In this document: piece by piece, positions 7,769 to 16,604 of the stretch
How positions within the stretch are numbered: the first letter of the stretch is position 1
How the letters are laid out: each line of letters opens with the position of its first letter
NCBI GenBank assembly: GCA_002255575.1
Contig: NCAT01000001.1
Span: forward strand, 62,001 to 126,000
Direction: 5' to 3'
Length of the DNA stretch: 64,000 nucleotides
Source of the DNA: Acidocella sp. 20-57-95
GTDB lineage: Bacteria; Pseudomonadota; Alphaproteobacteria; Acetobacterales; Acetobacteraceae
Position numbers and translations under genes: made by a program
The notes under the pieces: generated by a model
Databases searched by the model: none
Told to the model about the DNA's origin: nothing
The model's input: the letters and a program-made list of their open reading frames with translations, nothing else

Positions 7769-9436
7769 TCATGATTGCGCTTTCGGTACGGTTACGATCA
7801 TTACGTCATCAATCTTTTGAACTGGCCAATCTAGATGAGCAAGCTCATCGAGAATATCTGCAGGCGTACCCGGTCCTGCAACGATATACTGGGTCCCGGT
7901 GGTGATACAATATGCTTTCAAAGCCGCTGGATGTTCGGCATGTAGCCCAAGCAGATAAAAATCCTGCACTGCCTGGTCGGGCTGCATGGCTGCAGGGGCA
8001 AATCCCAGATAGCCCCCGGTTTGGCGAAATGCAAACTTGCTCTGAACCTGCCAGTAGGAAGAATAGCCATTAATACCAGAAGGGATGATCATTATTTGTG
8101 GATCATGACCCAAAATTGCTTCAACCCGCCCTGGCTTAAAGAAATCCGAAGCCGGGATTTTACCCCAAGGGTGCGGGCCGGGAATTAGCGTAACCACGCA
8201 TAGGCCGGCCATCAAAGCCGCCAAACCAAACCGCTGCTGCGCCAACATACGCGCCATCCAAAGTGCCGCCACAACCGCAATTGCTAAAGAAGAAAATACA
8301 AAAAACCGACAGGGTAATGCCGCCGACAATAACGGCAATTTCATGATGGCAACCCATGGCAGAGGCAGTACCGAATAGGCGCCATTCACCCAGAGCTGTG
8401 GACCGAAGCTGAAAATAATCAACATCAGCAAGCTTATTAACAAAAAACGCGGCCCCCCACTGCTGGCGTGGCCTTTAAAAAACCAATAGAGAACCAGCAG
8501 AAGCGGAATGCCGATATAGCCATCCTGCTCCTGGAAATCATCATGGAAGTGGTTATCAAGGGCATGAAACCAGCCACCACCGATAAGAATATTATGGCCC
8601 GGGAGAAAAATATTAAAAAAATCGATGGTGAAATAATATGGCCAGAATGCTGGTAACTTCACATAATCAATATGCGTCAGCATCGAGACCAAGAACGGCG
8701 ACAATATGAGAGCCGTCAGAGGGGCCGCATAAAGCCCGTCAATGAATAACCGCCTCAGCTTTGGTCGGTAATCATCCAAATACATCAGCGCAAACAGCCA
8801 GATAAACCCGCCAAAGACAAAAATGAGGGCAAAGAATTCAATGCAGGTCATGAATTCGCAAGCTAAAAGCAGGCTTACCAGAAGGCAGGTCTGCCAGCGC
8901 TTCAACTCATCATCAAGCCGCATGAGAATGACCAGCAGCAGCGCTGGAATGAACATTGTAAAGTTCAAATTCAGCGCTGCAATTTCCTGCGCCATCTCGT
9001 AGGATGAAAAACCGAATAAATACCCGCCAAACAAAGCCGCTACCGGGTTTTTCGTAATTTTTAGGCAGAGGAAATAAGTTGTGAACGCGCCAAAAACAGG
9101 CGCCAACAATATGAACAGATTATACGTAAAAACCGGCCCGAACCATAGGGTCAGCGGCGCGCCAATAAGCGATAAGAATGGGATCGAGGTGATCCACCCT
9201 AGATAAACCCCCAAAGGCTGCCACAATAAATCCGTATGGAGCAGGTTTTGGTGATGCGCGATCGCCCATGGCCACCAGGCAAAATCCCAGATGAAAATAT
9301 ACGGGTCTTTGCCACTGCCCGAGACATTATCAAACAGCGAAACGCCATGGTCGATAAACAGCCAGGCAAAAAACGCGTAAAGCGCAAATGCCCCAACATG
9401 CCAGCGATATAAGCGAGCATTAGACACTTGGGTCAT
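7769..9436 (-). CDS. Polytopic membrane protein, probable GT-C glycosyltransferase
   Basis: The 555-residue protein has about 11-12 hydrophobic helices. A first extracytoplasmic loop contains acidic residues (FIDHGVSLFDN, then KDPYIFIWD). The C-terminal domain of about 140 residues is soluble. This layout is that of GT-C enzymes, which transfer sugars from polyprenyl-phosphate donors on the outer face of the membrane. I cannot name the family. The GtrB-like enzyme encoded 10 bases downstream would supply a matching donor. Its ATG overlaps the era stop by 17 bases, so the glycosylation genes may be read from the era transcript. Confidence 0.72.
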   Translation of the reverse strand: MTQVSNARLYRWHVGAFALYAFFAWLFIDHGVSLFDNVSGSGKDPYIFIWDFAWWPWAIAHHQNLLHTDLLWQPLGVYLGWITSIPFLSLIGAPLTLWFGPVFTYNLFILLAPVFGAFTTYFLCLKITKNPVAALFGGYLFGFSSYEMAQEIAALNLNFTMFIPALLLVILMRLDDELKRWQTCLLVSLLLACEFMTCIEFFALIFVFGGFIWLFALMYLDDYRPKLRRLFIDGLYAAPLTALILSPFLVSMLTHIDYVKLPAFWPYYFTIDFFNIFLPGHNILIGGGWFHALDNHFHDDFQEQDGYIGIPLLLVLYWFFKGHASSGGPRFLLISLLMLIIFSFGPQLWVNGAYSVLPLPWVAIMKLPLLSAALPCRFFVFSSLAIAVVAALWMARMLAQQRFGLAALMAGLCVVTLIPGPHPWGKIPASDFFKPGRVEAILGHDPQIMIIPSGINGYSSYWQVQSKFAFRQTGGYLGFAPAAMQPDQAVQDFYLLGLHAEHPAALKAYCITTGTQYIVAGPGTPADILDELAHLDWPVQKIDDVMIVTVPKAQS

Positions 9437-10322
9437 TCAATCCTGCCGCCCTGATGCGTGCAGCCTCTTCATCCCAGCCGGGACGCTCCTTGACGCGCAA
9501 AAACAAATGCACGTTGCGTTCCAAAAGTGTGGAGAGTTCCCGCCGCGCCCGCGCCCCAATATCACGAATACGCGTCCCCTTGGCGCCGATAAGGATCGCT
9601 TTGTGGCCGGTGCGCGAGACGTAAATCACTGCTTCAATCCGGGCCGAGCCGTCTTTCTGCTCAACAAAGCTCTCGGTCTCCACAGTGGTGCCATAGGGCA
9701 CTTCATCGCGGGTTTGCACAAACACTTGCTCGCGCACAATTTCCGCTGCCAATAGCCTGTCCGGCAAATCAGTCAGGTCATCTTCCGGGTACAAATACGG
9801 CCCTTCCGGCACGGTGGCGGCACAAAAATCCAGCAGCGCGTCAATACCATCACCCGTCGCGGCACTGACCATAAAGACCTGCTCAAACTCTGCCAGCTTT
9901 GCCAGTTCCTGTGCCAGAGGCAGCAAATTTGGCCGGCCAACCAAGTCAGTCTTGTTCAGCACCAAGCTTATCTTGCGTCCTGTCGCCGCTAACCGTTCCG
10001 TGATTTCCTTCACCGCATTGGTCAGGCCCGATTTGGAATCCACAATCAGCAACGCATGGTCTGCTTCATCGGCCCCACCCCATGCGGCAGCCACCATCGC
10101 GCGGTCCAGCCGGCGCTTCGGGGCAAAAATACCAGGTGTGTCCACCAGCAAAACCTGCGCCGTGCCGCGCATGAGTATCCCCAGCACCCGGCTGCGCGTG
10201 GTCTGCGCTTTCGGCGTCACGATCGAAAGCTTGGCCCCGGTCAGGCGGTTCAGCAGGGTCGATTTCCCGGCATTTGGTGCGCCGATGATGGCGATAAAGC
10301 CGCAGCGCGTCATCTCGTTCAT
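9420..10322 (-). CDS. era: GTPase Era
   Basis: Era binds the 3' end of 16S rRNA and is needed for 30S ribosome assembly. The 300-residue protein has all G motifs: G1 GAPNAGKST (residues 14-22), DTPG in LLVDTPGIFAP, and NKTD in LVLNKTDL. These are followed by a C-terminal KH RNA-binding domain (VIYVSRTGHKAILIGAKGTRIRDIG region). Length is typical. It overlaps rnc by four bases (ATGA), the widespread rnc-era pairing that links rRNA processing with assembly. Confidence 0.97.
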   Translation of the reverse strand: MNEMTRCGFIAIIGAPNAGKSTLLNRLTGAKLSIVTPKAQTTRSRVLGILMRGTAQVLLVDTPGIFAPKRRLDRAMVAAAWGGADEADHALLIVDSKSGLTNAVKEITERLAATGRKISLVLNKTDLVGRPNLLPLAQELAKLAEFEQVFMVSAATGDGIDALLDFCAATVPEGPYLYPEDDLTDLPDRLLAAEIVREQVFVQTRDEVPYGTTVETESFVEQKDGSARIEAVIYVSRTGHKAILIGAKGTRIRDIGARARRELSTLLERNVHLFLRVKERPGWDEEAARIRAAGLNDPSV

Positions 10323-11008
10323 GTTGGTAAAATTCCTAAAAGTGCGGTCGCCGCTGCCTGCTCCGCCGCCCGCTTGGAGCCTGCTGCACCGGTGGCGCTG
10401 GCGTTGCCCACCGTCACCTTCACCACAAAATGCGGCGCGTGCGAGGGACCTGATTGTTCAGTCACTTCATAGGCCGGCAGTGCCAAAGCGCGTTTTAGCG
10501 CCCATTCCTGTAAGCCTGTTTTTGGGTCCTTCGGCGGCAGAAATTGCTTTTCCACCACGTCAGCCATCACCCTGCGCACAAAATCCCGTGCCACACCTAA
10601 GCCGCCATCCAAATAAAGTGCGCCAATCAATGCTTCCAGAGCGTCGGCGAGCACGTTGGAGCGTTCCCGCACACCGCGCTTGGCTTCGCCAGGTGCCACG
10701 GCCAGCAAATTCGCCAGCCCATGCGCCTCAGCAATCACGGTCAAAGCCGGGCGTGAGACCAAAGCGGCGAGCCTCGGCCCCAATGCGCCCTCGCGCTCAT
10801 CGGGAAATTTCTCAATCAACCATTCTGCCACCAACAACCCCAGCACACGGTCGCCGATGAATTCTAGCCGCTCGTTCGAGCCCCGGCCTTTGGCACCCGC
10901 CGCGGAGCGATGTGTTAGCGCCTCGGTGAGTAATTTTGGCTGGGTAAATTTATGGCCCAGCAAAATCTCCGCGCCATCATCGCCAGATTTTGCTGGTGTG
11001 CGCCTCAT
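10319..11008 (-). CDS. rnc: Ribonuclease III
   Basis: RNase III cleaves double-stranded RNA, including the precursor of 16S and 23S rRNA. The 229-residue protein has the nuclease signature NERLEFIGDRVLGL (about residues 44-57) with its acidic catalytic residues and a second acidic cluster in LADALEALIGALYLDGG. A C-terminal dsRNA-binding domain covers about residues 155-229 (GLQEWALKRAL, then GSKRAAEQAAATALL). It overlaps both lepB and era by four bases in a lepB-rnc-era operon, an order common in bacteria. Confidence 0.97.
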   Translation of the reverse strand: MRRTPAKSGDDGAEILLGHKFTQPKLLTEALTHRSAAGAKGRGSNERLEFIGDRVLGLLVAEWLIEKFPDEREGALGPRLAALVSRPALTVIAEAHGLANLLAVAPGEAKRGVRERSNVLADALEALIGALYLDGGLGVARDFVRRVMADVVEKQFLPPKDPKTGLQEWALKRALALPAYEVTEQSGPSHAPHFVVKVTVGNASATGAAGSKRAAEQAAATALLGILPT

Positions 11009-11745
11009 GAAATCGGGTGAAACAGCCGGTTCCAGCGAATTTCAAAAGGCCATTCCCAGAATTCGTACCAGGGATATTGCATGTCGATCGAGAAGAAAAT
11101 GAACGTGGCTGGGCCGAGGGCATTCTCGATCGGCACGTAGCCTACGTCATCCAGCACGCGGGAATCGAGACTGTTATCGCGACTATCGCCCATCATGAAC
11201 ATGTCACCAGGCGGTACCGTATAAACCTGGGTATTGTTGAAAAACCCTTGGTCAGTTGCCTTCAAAATCGAATGGGTTTTGCCGCCCGGCAAGGTTTCGG
11301 TGTAGCGGCGCATAACCACTGGTCCGCCGCCACTGGTATCGGTGTAATCGCCATCATCGGAACGGCTCACTTGCGTGCCGTTGATAAATAACTGGCCGCC
11401 CGTCACCTGGATTGTGTCGCCAGGCAGACCGATCACGCGTTTGACATAATCAATCGAGGTATCACGCGGCAGGCGGAACACCACAACATCACCGCGCTTG
11501 GGTGCCCAATTCGGAATACGGCCGGAGAAAATCGGCGGCGAAAAAGGGAAGGAGAAATGCGAAAACCCATATTCATACTTTGCCACGAACACATAATCAC
11601 CCACCAGCAATGTGGGCACCATGCTGCCGGAGGGGATGAAAAATGGCTCGAACAAGAAGGTGCGGATCAACACAGCGATCAGCCCGGCATAGAAGATGGT
11701 TTTTATATTATCGACCATCGTCGAATTTTTCTGCGGGCGTTTCAC
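11005..11745 (-). CDS. lepB: Signal peptidase I
   Basis: LepB removes signal peptides from exported proteins on the outer face of the inner membrane. One N-terminal membrane helix (about residues 12-35) precedes the catalytic Ser (S41 in PSGSMVPTL) and the general base Lys (K102 in DYVKRVIGLPGD). The GDSRDNSLDSR box E is also present. Length (246) is typical for alphaproteobacteria. The start given is a GTG; an in-frame ATG at 11718 would remove nine residues and is an equal possibility. It leads the lepB-rnc-era unit. Confidence 0.95.
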   Translation of the reverse strand: MKRPQKNSTMVDNIKTIFYAGLIAVLIRTFLFEPFFIPSGSMVPTLLVGDYVFVAKYEYGFSHFSFPFSPPIFSGRIPNWAPKRGDVVVFRLPRDTSIDYVKRVIGLPGDTIQVTGGQLFINGTQVSRSDDGDYTDTSGGGPVVMRRYTETLPGGKTHSILKATDQGFFNNTQVYTVPPGDMFMMGDSRDNSLDSRVLDDVGYVPIENALGPATFIFFSIDMQYPWYEFWEWPFEIRWNRLFHPIS

Positions 11746-11918
11746 TTTGGGTGCGGCCTTATCAGTGGTATATGTCAGGACTAACCGGGGCGGGCCCGGG
11801 GAGTTTCACGGGCATCAAGCCCGGTGCTTGCGGCTTGTCAAGAAATGGGTGCAGAGAGGGCGCGGATTTGCTTCCAGCTTACTTCTAGCCCGCCCGTAGC
11901 CGAGGACTAAACCCGCCG

Positions 11919-13190
11919 ATGAATATTCGCTTCAAACGCATTCTGCTGGTCACCGCCGCGATTGGCATTGCCTGCACGACGCCGCTGATGGCCCAGGCCG
12001 CCAAGAAAACCCACCATGCTGGGGCGGCTGCCGCCAAAACCTCAGACGACCCTGAAAAAGCCACCGCCACGCCGATGCCCACCGGCCCGGTACCGGTGCC
12101 GGATTCCCCGATTGCTGATAAAAACACCCCAGCCCCACCCACTTTGCCGGACATGACCGCCTATGTGCTGATGGATGCCACGACCGGTGCCATCCTCGCC
12201 GAAGCCGCGCCCAATTTGCAGGTGGCACCGGCCAGCTTAACCAAGCTGATGACCGCGCATATCGCCTTTCAGGCGTTGCATCACGGCAGCCTGAAGCCGG
12301 ACCAGACCGTGCCCGTAAGCCCCGCCGCTTGGCACGCCGGTGGCTCGCGCATGTTTATCGACACCACTTCGGTAGTGACGGTTGACCAATTGCTACACGG
12401 GCTGATCATCGATTCCGGCAATGACGCTGCCGTGGCGCTGGCCGAGCAGATTGCTGGCAGCCAGGGCACTTTTGTGCAGATGATGACCAAAGACGCCGCC
12501 GATATGGGCTTAACCAACACGGTCTATACCAATGTCACCGGCCTGCCGGACCCCGCCATGCACACCACCGCGCTGGATGTGGCGCAGCTAAGCCGCGTGA
12601 TTTTGCAGGACGAGCCAGAATTCCTGGATATCTCGAAGCAGCAGAGCTACACGTTCAACAACATCACCCAGGCCAGCTGGAACCCGGTTTTGCAGCATGA
12701 TCCCACCGTGGATGGCATGAAAACCGGCCTGACCGATGAATCCGGCCATTGCATTGACGCCACCGCCATCCGTGGTGGCCGCCGCCTGATCGCGGTGGTG
12801 ATGGGCGGCCCGACCTGGCACAACAGCACCGCCGCCATCGAGTCGATCCTCAATTACGGTGAAAAATTCTTCACCAATGTGACTTTGGGGACCCCCGGCA
12901 CCCAGATCGACACACTGCAAAGCGCCTCGCTTGATGCCGGGCAAGTGGCTGTTGGCGTCGGCCAGTCAGCGGTGCTGACCCTACCGGCCGACGAAGCAGG
13001 CCAGGTGACCCATTCTGTCACCTACACCGCCGATGTGAGCAGCGGCGTGCGGAAGGGTGAGGTTCTTGGCACAATTGACTATACGCTGGCCGGCAAAACC
13101 ATCGCCAGCCTACCCGCGGTGGCGCTGGCCGATGCCCCGGCCGCCAGCTGGACCACCAAACTTTCCCGCGCCATCAAGAAAATGCTGTGA
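11919..13190 (+). CDS. dacC: D-alanyl-D-alanine carboxypeptidase (PBP5/6 family)
   Basis: The enzyme trims the terminal D-Ala from peptidoglycan pentapeptides in the periplasm. A signal peptide ends at about AQA (residue 27) and is followed by an Ala/Pro/Thr-rich linker to about residue 75. The peptidase S11 motifs are all present: SLTK at 106-109 with the nucleophile Ser, SGN at 166-168 and KTG at 268-270. A C-terminal beta domain and an amphipathic tail (TTKLSRAIKKML) probably hold it to the membrane. The linker is longer than in E. coli DacA. It is divergent from lepB and overlaps the next gene by four bases. Confidence 0.93.
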   Translation: MNIRFKRILLVTAAIGIACTTPLMAQAAKKTHHAGAAAAKTSDDPEKATATPMPTGPVPVPDSPIADKNTPAPPTLPDMTAYVLMDATTGAILAEAAPNLQVAPASLTKLMTAHIAFQALHHGSLKPDQTVPVSPAAWHAGGSRMFIDTTSVVTVDQLLHGLIIDSGNDAAVALAEQIAGSQGTFVQMMTKDAADMGLTNTVYTNVTGLPDPAMHTTALDVAQLSRVILQDEPEFLDISKQQSYTFNNITQASWNPVLQHDPTVDGMKTGLTDESGHCIDATAIRGGRRLIAVVMGGPTWHNSTAAIESILNYGEKFFTNVTLGTPGTQIDTLQSASLDAGQVAVGVGQSAVLTLPADEAGQVTHSVTYTADVSSGVRKGEVLGTIDYTLAGKTIASLPAVALADAPAASWTTKLSRAIKKML

Positions 13191-13480
13191 GCCAAACCAT
13201 GACTGAAAACACCGACATCCCGCCCGACCGTCTATCGATCGACCCGAAAAGCCCGTTTTTTAACGAAGCCATCCTGGAGCGCGGCATCGGCATCCGCTTC
13301 AATGGCGTCGAGAAAAACAATGTAGAAGAATATAGCGTGACAGAAGGCTGGGTGCGGGTCAGCGTCGGCAAGACCGTGGACCGGAAGGGCAACCCGATGA
13401 CCATGAAGCTGAAAGGCGTGGTGGAAGCGTATTTCCGGGCCGCCGAAAATTCGCCCGGGGCCGACGCGGCGGAGACTTAA
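13187..13480 (+). CDS. DUF3297 family protein
   Basis: This small cytoplasmic protein of about 97 residues matches the DUF3297 pattern: PPDRLSIDPKSPFFNEAILERG, then IGIRFNGVEKNNVEEYSV, EGWVRVSVGK and RKGNPMTMKLKG (each read from the sequence). The family is common in proteobacteria and its function is not known. The GTG start overlaps the dac stop (GTGA), while an ATG at 13199 is an alternative. Its 3' end overlaps the convergent LOG-family gene by four bases. Confidence 0.85.
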   Translation: MSQTMTENTDIPPDRLSIDPKSPFFNEAILERGIGIRFNGVEKNNVEEYSVTEGWVRVSVGKTVDRKGNPMTMKLKGVVEAYFRAAENSPGADAAET

Positions 13481-14046
13481 GCCGACCGTAACGCCGCCAG
13501 CCGCGCCAATGTGGCGGACACATCCGGCTGTATCTCAAACATGTTCTGCACGGACGGCTTGGCAAAGCCGCGCTTTATGGTCTCAGCCACCATCGCCGCA
13601 AATGGCTGCGCCCAACCTAGAATGTCGCATAAAATGATCGGCTTCTCATGGCGCCCCAACTGTTTCCAAGTGAGGATCTCGATGGTTTCATCATACGTGC
13701 CCAACCCGCCTGGCAACACCACGAACACATCACCCAGGGCGAATAGCCGCCGCTTGCGGGTATGCATCGAGTCGGTGACGATCAGTTCCGAAAGCCCGTG
13801 AAATTCCACCTCCCGCTGGCGTAAAAAATCCGGGATTATGCCGGTGACACGCGCGCCTGCCTCTAAAGCGGCACCGGCCAGAATGCCCATCAGCCCAACA
13901 TTACCGCCGCCAAACACCAGCTCCATTTGCTGTTTTGCCAACCCTGCGCCGAATTCCCGCGCTGCGGCCGCATAAGCGGGGTCGACACCGGGGGAAGAAC
14001 CGCAGAAAACCGTCACGGAATAACTTTTGATCACTGGCTCGTTCAT
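13477..14046 (-). CDS. LOG family protein (TIGR00730, nucleoside-5'-monophosphate phosphoribohydrolase)
   Basis: Proteins of this family cleave AMP-type nucleotides or cytokinin riboside monophosphates to free base and ribose 5-phosphate. The 189-residue product has a Rossmann-like fold starting SVTVFCGSS, the GGGNVGLMG loop and the signature PGGLGTYDE (about residues 109-117) with the catalytic Glu. MHTRKRRLF upstream of it is also characteristic. I chose the ATG (MNEPVIK) over a GTG seven codons earlier because a purine-rich gaaag lies just upstream. A housekeeping role is likely; cytokinin production is known for some plant-associated members. Confidence 0.88.
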   Translation of the reverse strand: MNEPVIKSYSVTVFCGSSPGVDPAYAAAAREFGAGLAKQQMELVFGGGNVGLMGILAGAALEAGARVTGIIPDFLRQREVEFHGLSELIVTDSMHTRKRRLFALGDVFVVLPGGLGTYDETIEILTWKQLGRHEKPIILCDILGWAQPFAAMVAETIKRGFAKPSVQNMFEIQPDVSATLARLAALRSA

Positions 14047-14152
14047 TCGTTTGCTTTCAGGGTACACGCGCTGGCAAGACAGGCGCGCTTTCAGAATACG
14101 CGGCTTCGTGGCAGGCTAGCGTTAATGTGGCAAGGCAAGGGTAGGATTCGAA

Positions 14153-15091
14153 ATGGCTCAAAATACGCGGTCTAAAACGGGTATTATCGCGCTGGTCGTG
14201 GTGGCGGTCGCCGCCATTGGCGGTCTTTACTATCTCGGCTCCAAGCCCAGCTTGCAGCCCACACCCAAAGCGCCACCACCGGTGGCAGCGCCCATCGCCG
14301 CTGCGCCGGCGCCGGTGCCGCCAGAATTTGATGTGGTCAGGGTGGATAGTTCCGGCAATACCGTCATCGCCGGCCGCGCCGCACCTGGGGCGGAAGTGAC
14401 CGTTAAGAGTGGTGACAATGTCATCGGCACCGCCACGGCAGACGCCAACGGCGCCTTCGCCTTCGTGCTGCAAACCCCGCTCTCGCCCGGTGCACAGGAA
14501 CTTACCCTGTCTGAGAAGCTGCCGAATGGCCAGGTCGTCGATGGCACGATCAGCGCTTCGGTGGATGTGGCGAACACACCAAACGGCCAGACCCTGACAG
14601 TGCTCTCCGGCCCGAACGGCTCGAAAGTGGTGTCCGGCCAAGGGCCGCAGCCGGGTACGCTGGGCATCGGCACGGTTGATTACGACGCGGAGGGCCATGC
14701 CATTTTCTCTGGCACCGCCCCCGCCGGCCACCAGGTTGCGCTGTCACTTGATGGCACGCCGCTTGGCGTCGTCGCTGCCGGGCCTGACGGCTCGTGGCAT
14801 ATAACGTCGAACGTGCCTGCGGCGAACGGCACGCTGACACTCGTGGATGGCGATAATATCGTGCGGGCGCCGTTCGCGCTCGAAACGCTGACATCAGCCG
14901 CGTCGAACGGCCATATCGTAATTGCGCCGGGGGATAATCTGTGGGTCATTGCCCGGCATGTTTATGGGCATGGTACAATGTACACGTTGATCTATAATGC
15001 GAATTCACAAAAAATTCGTGATCCGAACCTGATCTTCCCGGGCCAGGCGTTCGCGCTGCCGCAGCCCAATACCAATGCAAAGGCTAATTGA
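14153..15091 (+). CDS. Membrane-anchored LysM-domain protein
   Basis: A single N-terminal helix (IIALVVVAVAAIGGLYYLG, about residues 10-28) is followed by a Pro/Ala-rich linker. Two Ig-like/beta repeats of the type GxAxPGxxVxV come next (about 60-130 and 175-240), and then a C-terminal LysM domain (about 255-303, VIAPGDNLWVIARHVYG, then PNLIFPGQAFALP). LysM domains bind peptidoglycan. The layout suggests a periplasmic protein tethered to the inner membrane and bound to the cell wall. Its stop overlaps or abuts the start of psd, tying envelope architecture to phospholipid synthesis. Confidence 0.82.
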   Translation: MAQNTRSKTGIIALVVVAVAAIGGLYYLGSKPSLQPTPKAPPPVAAPIAAAPAPVPPEFDVVRVDSSGNTVIAGRAAPGAEVTVKSGDNVIGTATADANGAFAFVLQTPLSPGAQELTLSEKLPNGQVVDGTISASVDVANTPNGQTLTVLSGPNGSKVVSGQGPQPGTLGIGTVDYDAEGHAIFSGTAPAGHQVALSLDGTPLGVVAAGPDGSWHITSNVPAANGTLTLVDGDNIVRAPFALETLTSAASNGHIVIAPGDNLWVIARHVYGHGTMYTLIYNANSQKIRDPNLIFPGQAFALPQPNTNAKAN

Positions 15092-15096
15092 CCGTT

Positions 15097-15774
15097 ATGG
15101 ATATTATCGAGAGCATACAATCGGCCCTGTCCCCACCGCATAAGGCTGGTTACCCGTTCATTTTGGGCAGCTTCGCGGTGACGTTTCTGGGGCTGATCAT
15201 CTGGCACCCGCTGGCGTGGCTGGGGCTGATTTTCAACGTTTTTTGCCTGTATTTTTTCCGCGACCCGGACCGGGTCGCACCACCGCGCAGCAACGTGTTC
15301 CTGGCCCCGGCTGATGGTCTCGTGGTCAGCATAGAGCACGCCGCCCCACCGGCTGAGCTGGGGCTGGGGGATGATGTGCGCCCGCGCGTGGCGATTTTCC
15401 TCTCGGTGCTGGATGTGCATGTAAACCGCGCCCCGATTACGGGCACGGTGACGCGCATCGCCTACCGGGCGGGTAAGTTCCTGAACGCCGCCGAGGATAA
15501 GGCGTCTGATGATAATGAACGCAATGCGCTCGCCATGCGTTTGCCGTCCGGCCACGAGATTGCCGTGGTACAGATCGCCGGGCTGATCGCGCGGCGGATT
15601 CTGTGCCACGTGACTGAAGGACAAACCCTCACCGCCGGCGAGCGCTTCGGTATCATCCGCTTCGGTAGCCGGACGGATTTGTATCTGCCGGTCGGCACCA
15701 CGCCTTTGGTGGCGGTGGGGCAACGCATGGTCGGCGGTGAAACCGTGATCGCCGAGCTGCCCGCCGCACAATGA
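15097..15774 (+). CDS. psd: Phosphatidylserine decarboxylase (short, PSD-A type)
   Basis: Psd makes phosphatidylethanolamine from phosphatidylserine at the inner membrane. The product has one or two N-terminal hydrophobic helices and the PADG and DVHVNRAP segments. The RFGSRTDLYLP region contains the Gly-Ser pair (near residue 190) where the proenzyme self-cleaves to form its pyruvoyl group. At about 225 residues it is the short form without the long N-terminal domain of E. coli Psd. A TTG nine bases upstream overlapping the previous stop is an alternative start. It overlaps pssA by four bases. Confidence 0.94.
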   Translation: MDIIESIQSALSPPHKAGYPFILGSFAVTFLGLIIWHPLAWLGLIFNVFCLYFFRDPDRVAPPRSNVFLAPADGLVVSIEHAAPPAELGLGDDVRPRVAIFLSVLDVHVNRAPITGTVTRIAYRAGKFLNAAEDKASDDNERNALAMRLPSGHEIAVVQIAGLIARRILCHVTEGQTLTAGERFGIIRFGSRTDLYLPVGTTPLVAVGQRMVGGETVIAELPAAQ

Positions 15775-16604
15775 TTAGGAAAATACGCCGCCCCCGCCGC
15801 CCGCGTCTGAGCGGGCAGAGCTTTAACAAGATGCTGCCGAACCTGATGACGCTGATGGGGCTGTGCATCGGACTGTCCTCGATCCGCCTGGCCATGGATG
15901 GGCATTTTGGCAGCGCGGTGATCGCGATTGCGGTTTCCGGCGTGATTGATGGGCTGGATGGGCGGCTCGCGCGACTGCTGAAGGCGACATCACGCTTTGG
16001 GGCCGAATTTGACAGTTTGGCAGATTTCCTCTGCTTTGGCGTGGCGCCGGCCTTGGTTATGTATCAATGGTCGTTGCAGGACTGGGATGCGGTCGGGTTC
16101 TTGCCGCCTTTGATGTATGTTTCGGCCATGGCGCTGCGCCTGGCACGCTTCAACGCAGCACTGGAAACCGCCCCACCCGCTGCTTTTGCCTATAATTTTT
16201 TTACCGGCGTTCCAGCGCCAGCAGGCGCCGGGCTGGCATTATTCCCGCTATTTCTGGGGCTGGAGGCCGACAAGGCGCATTTGATATGGCTACGCGCGAC
16301 CGTGGGCTACCCGCTCATCACCGGCAGTGTACTGGTGGCTGTTGCCTTGCTGTGTGTTTCAACACTGCCGGTTTGGAGCTTCAAGAATTTCAAAGTACCA
16401 ACCGCCAACGTGCTGCCTCTGCTGCTGGGCGTGGTGATTTTTGCCGCCATCTTGATTGCCGACCCTTACGCGGCGGGCGCTTTGCTCGGCATCGCTTACG
16501 TCGCCATGCTGCCCTTCAGCCGCCGCAGCTACCGGCGGCTGGCCGCTGAGGCGGAGGAGCGACGGCAACAAGATATTGAAAACATCGAGACGGCTTCAGC
16601 CTAA
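15771..16604 (+). CDS. pssA: CDP-diacylglycerol-serine O-phosphatidyltransferase
   Basis: PssA makes phosphatidylserine from CDP-diacylglycerol and serine, the step before Psd. The 277-residue membrane protein has a basic N terminus and about 7-8 hydrophobic helices. It carries the CDP-alcohol phosphatidyltransferase motif DG-x2-AR-x8-G-x3-D-x3-D, seen here as DGLDGRLARL followed by FGAEFDSLAD (about residues 60-85). Its start overlaps the psd stop (ATGA). The psd-pssA pair supplies phosphatidylethanolamine. Its last nine bases overlap the convergent small gene. Confidence 0.94.
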   Translation: MIRKIRRPRRPRLSGQSFNKMLPNLMTLMGLCIGLSSIRLAMDGHFGSAVIAIAVSGVIDGLDGRLARLLKATSRFGAEFDSLADFLCFGVAPALVMYQWSLQDWDAVGFLPPLMYVSAMALRLARFNAALETAPPAAFAYNFFTGVPAPAGAGLALFPLFLGLEADKAHLIWLRATVGYPLITGSVLVAVALLCVSTLPVWSFKNFKVPTANVLPLLLGVVIFAAILIADPYAAGALLGIAYVAMLPFSRRSYRRLAAEAEERRQQDIENIETASA

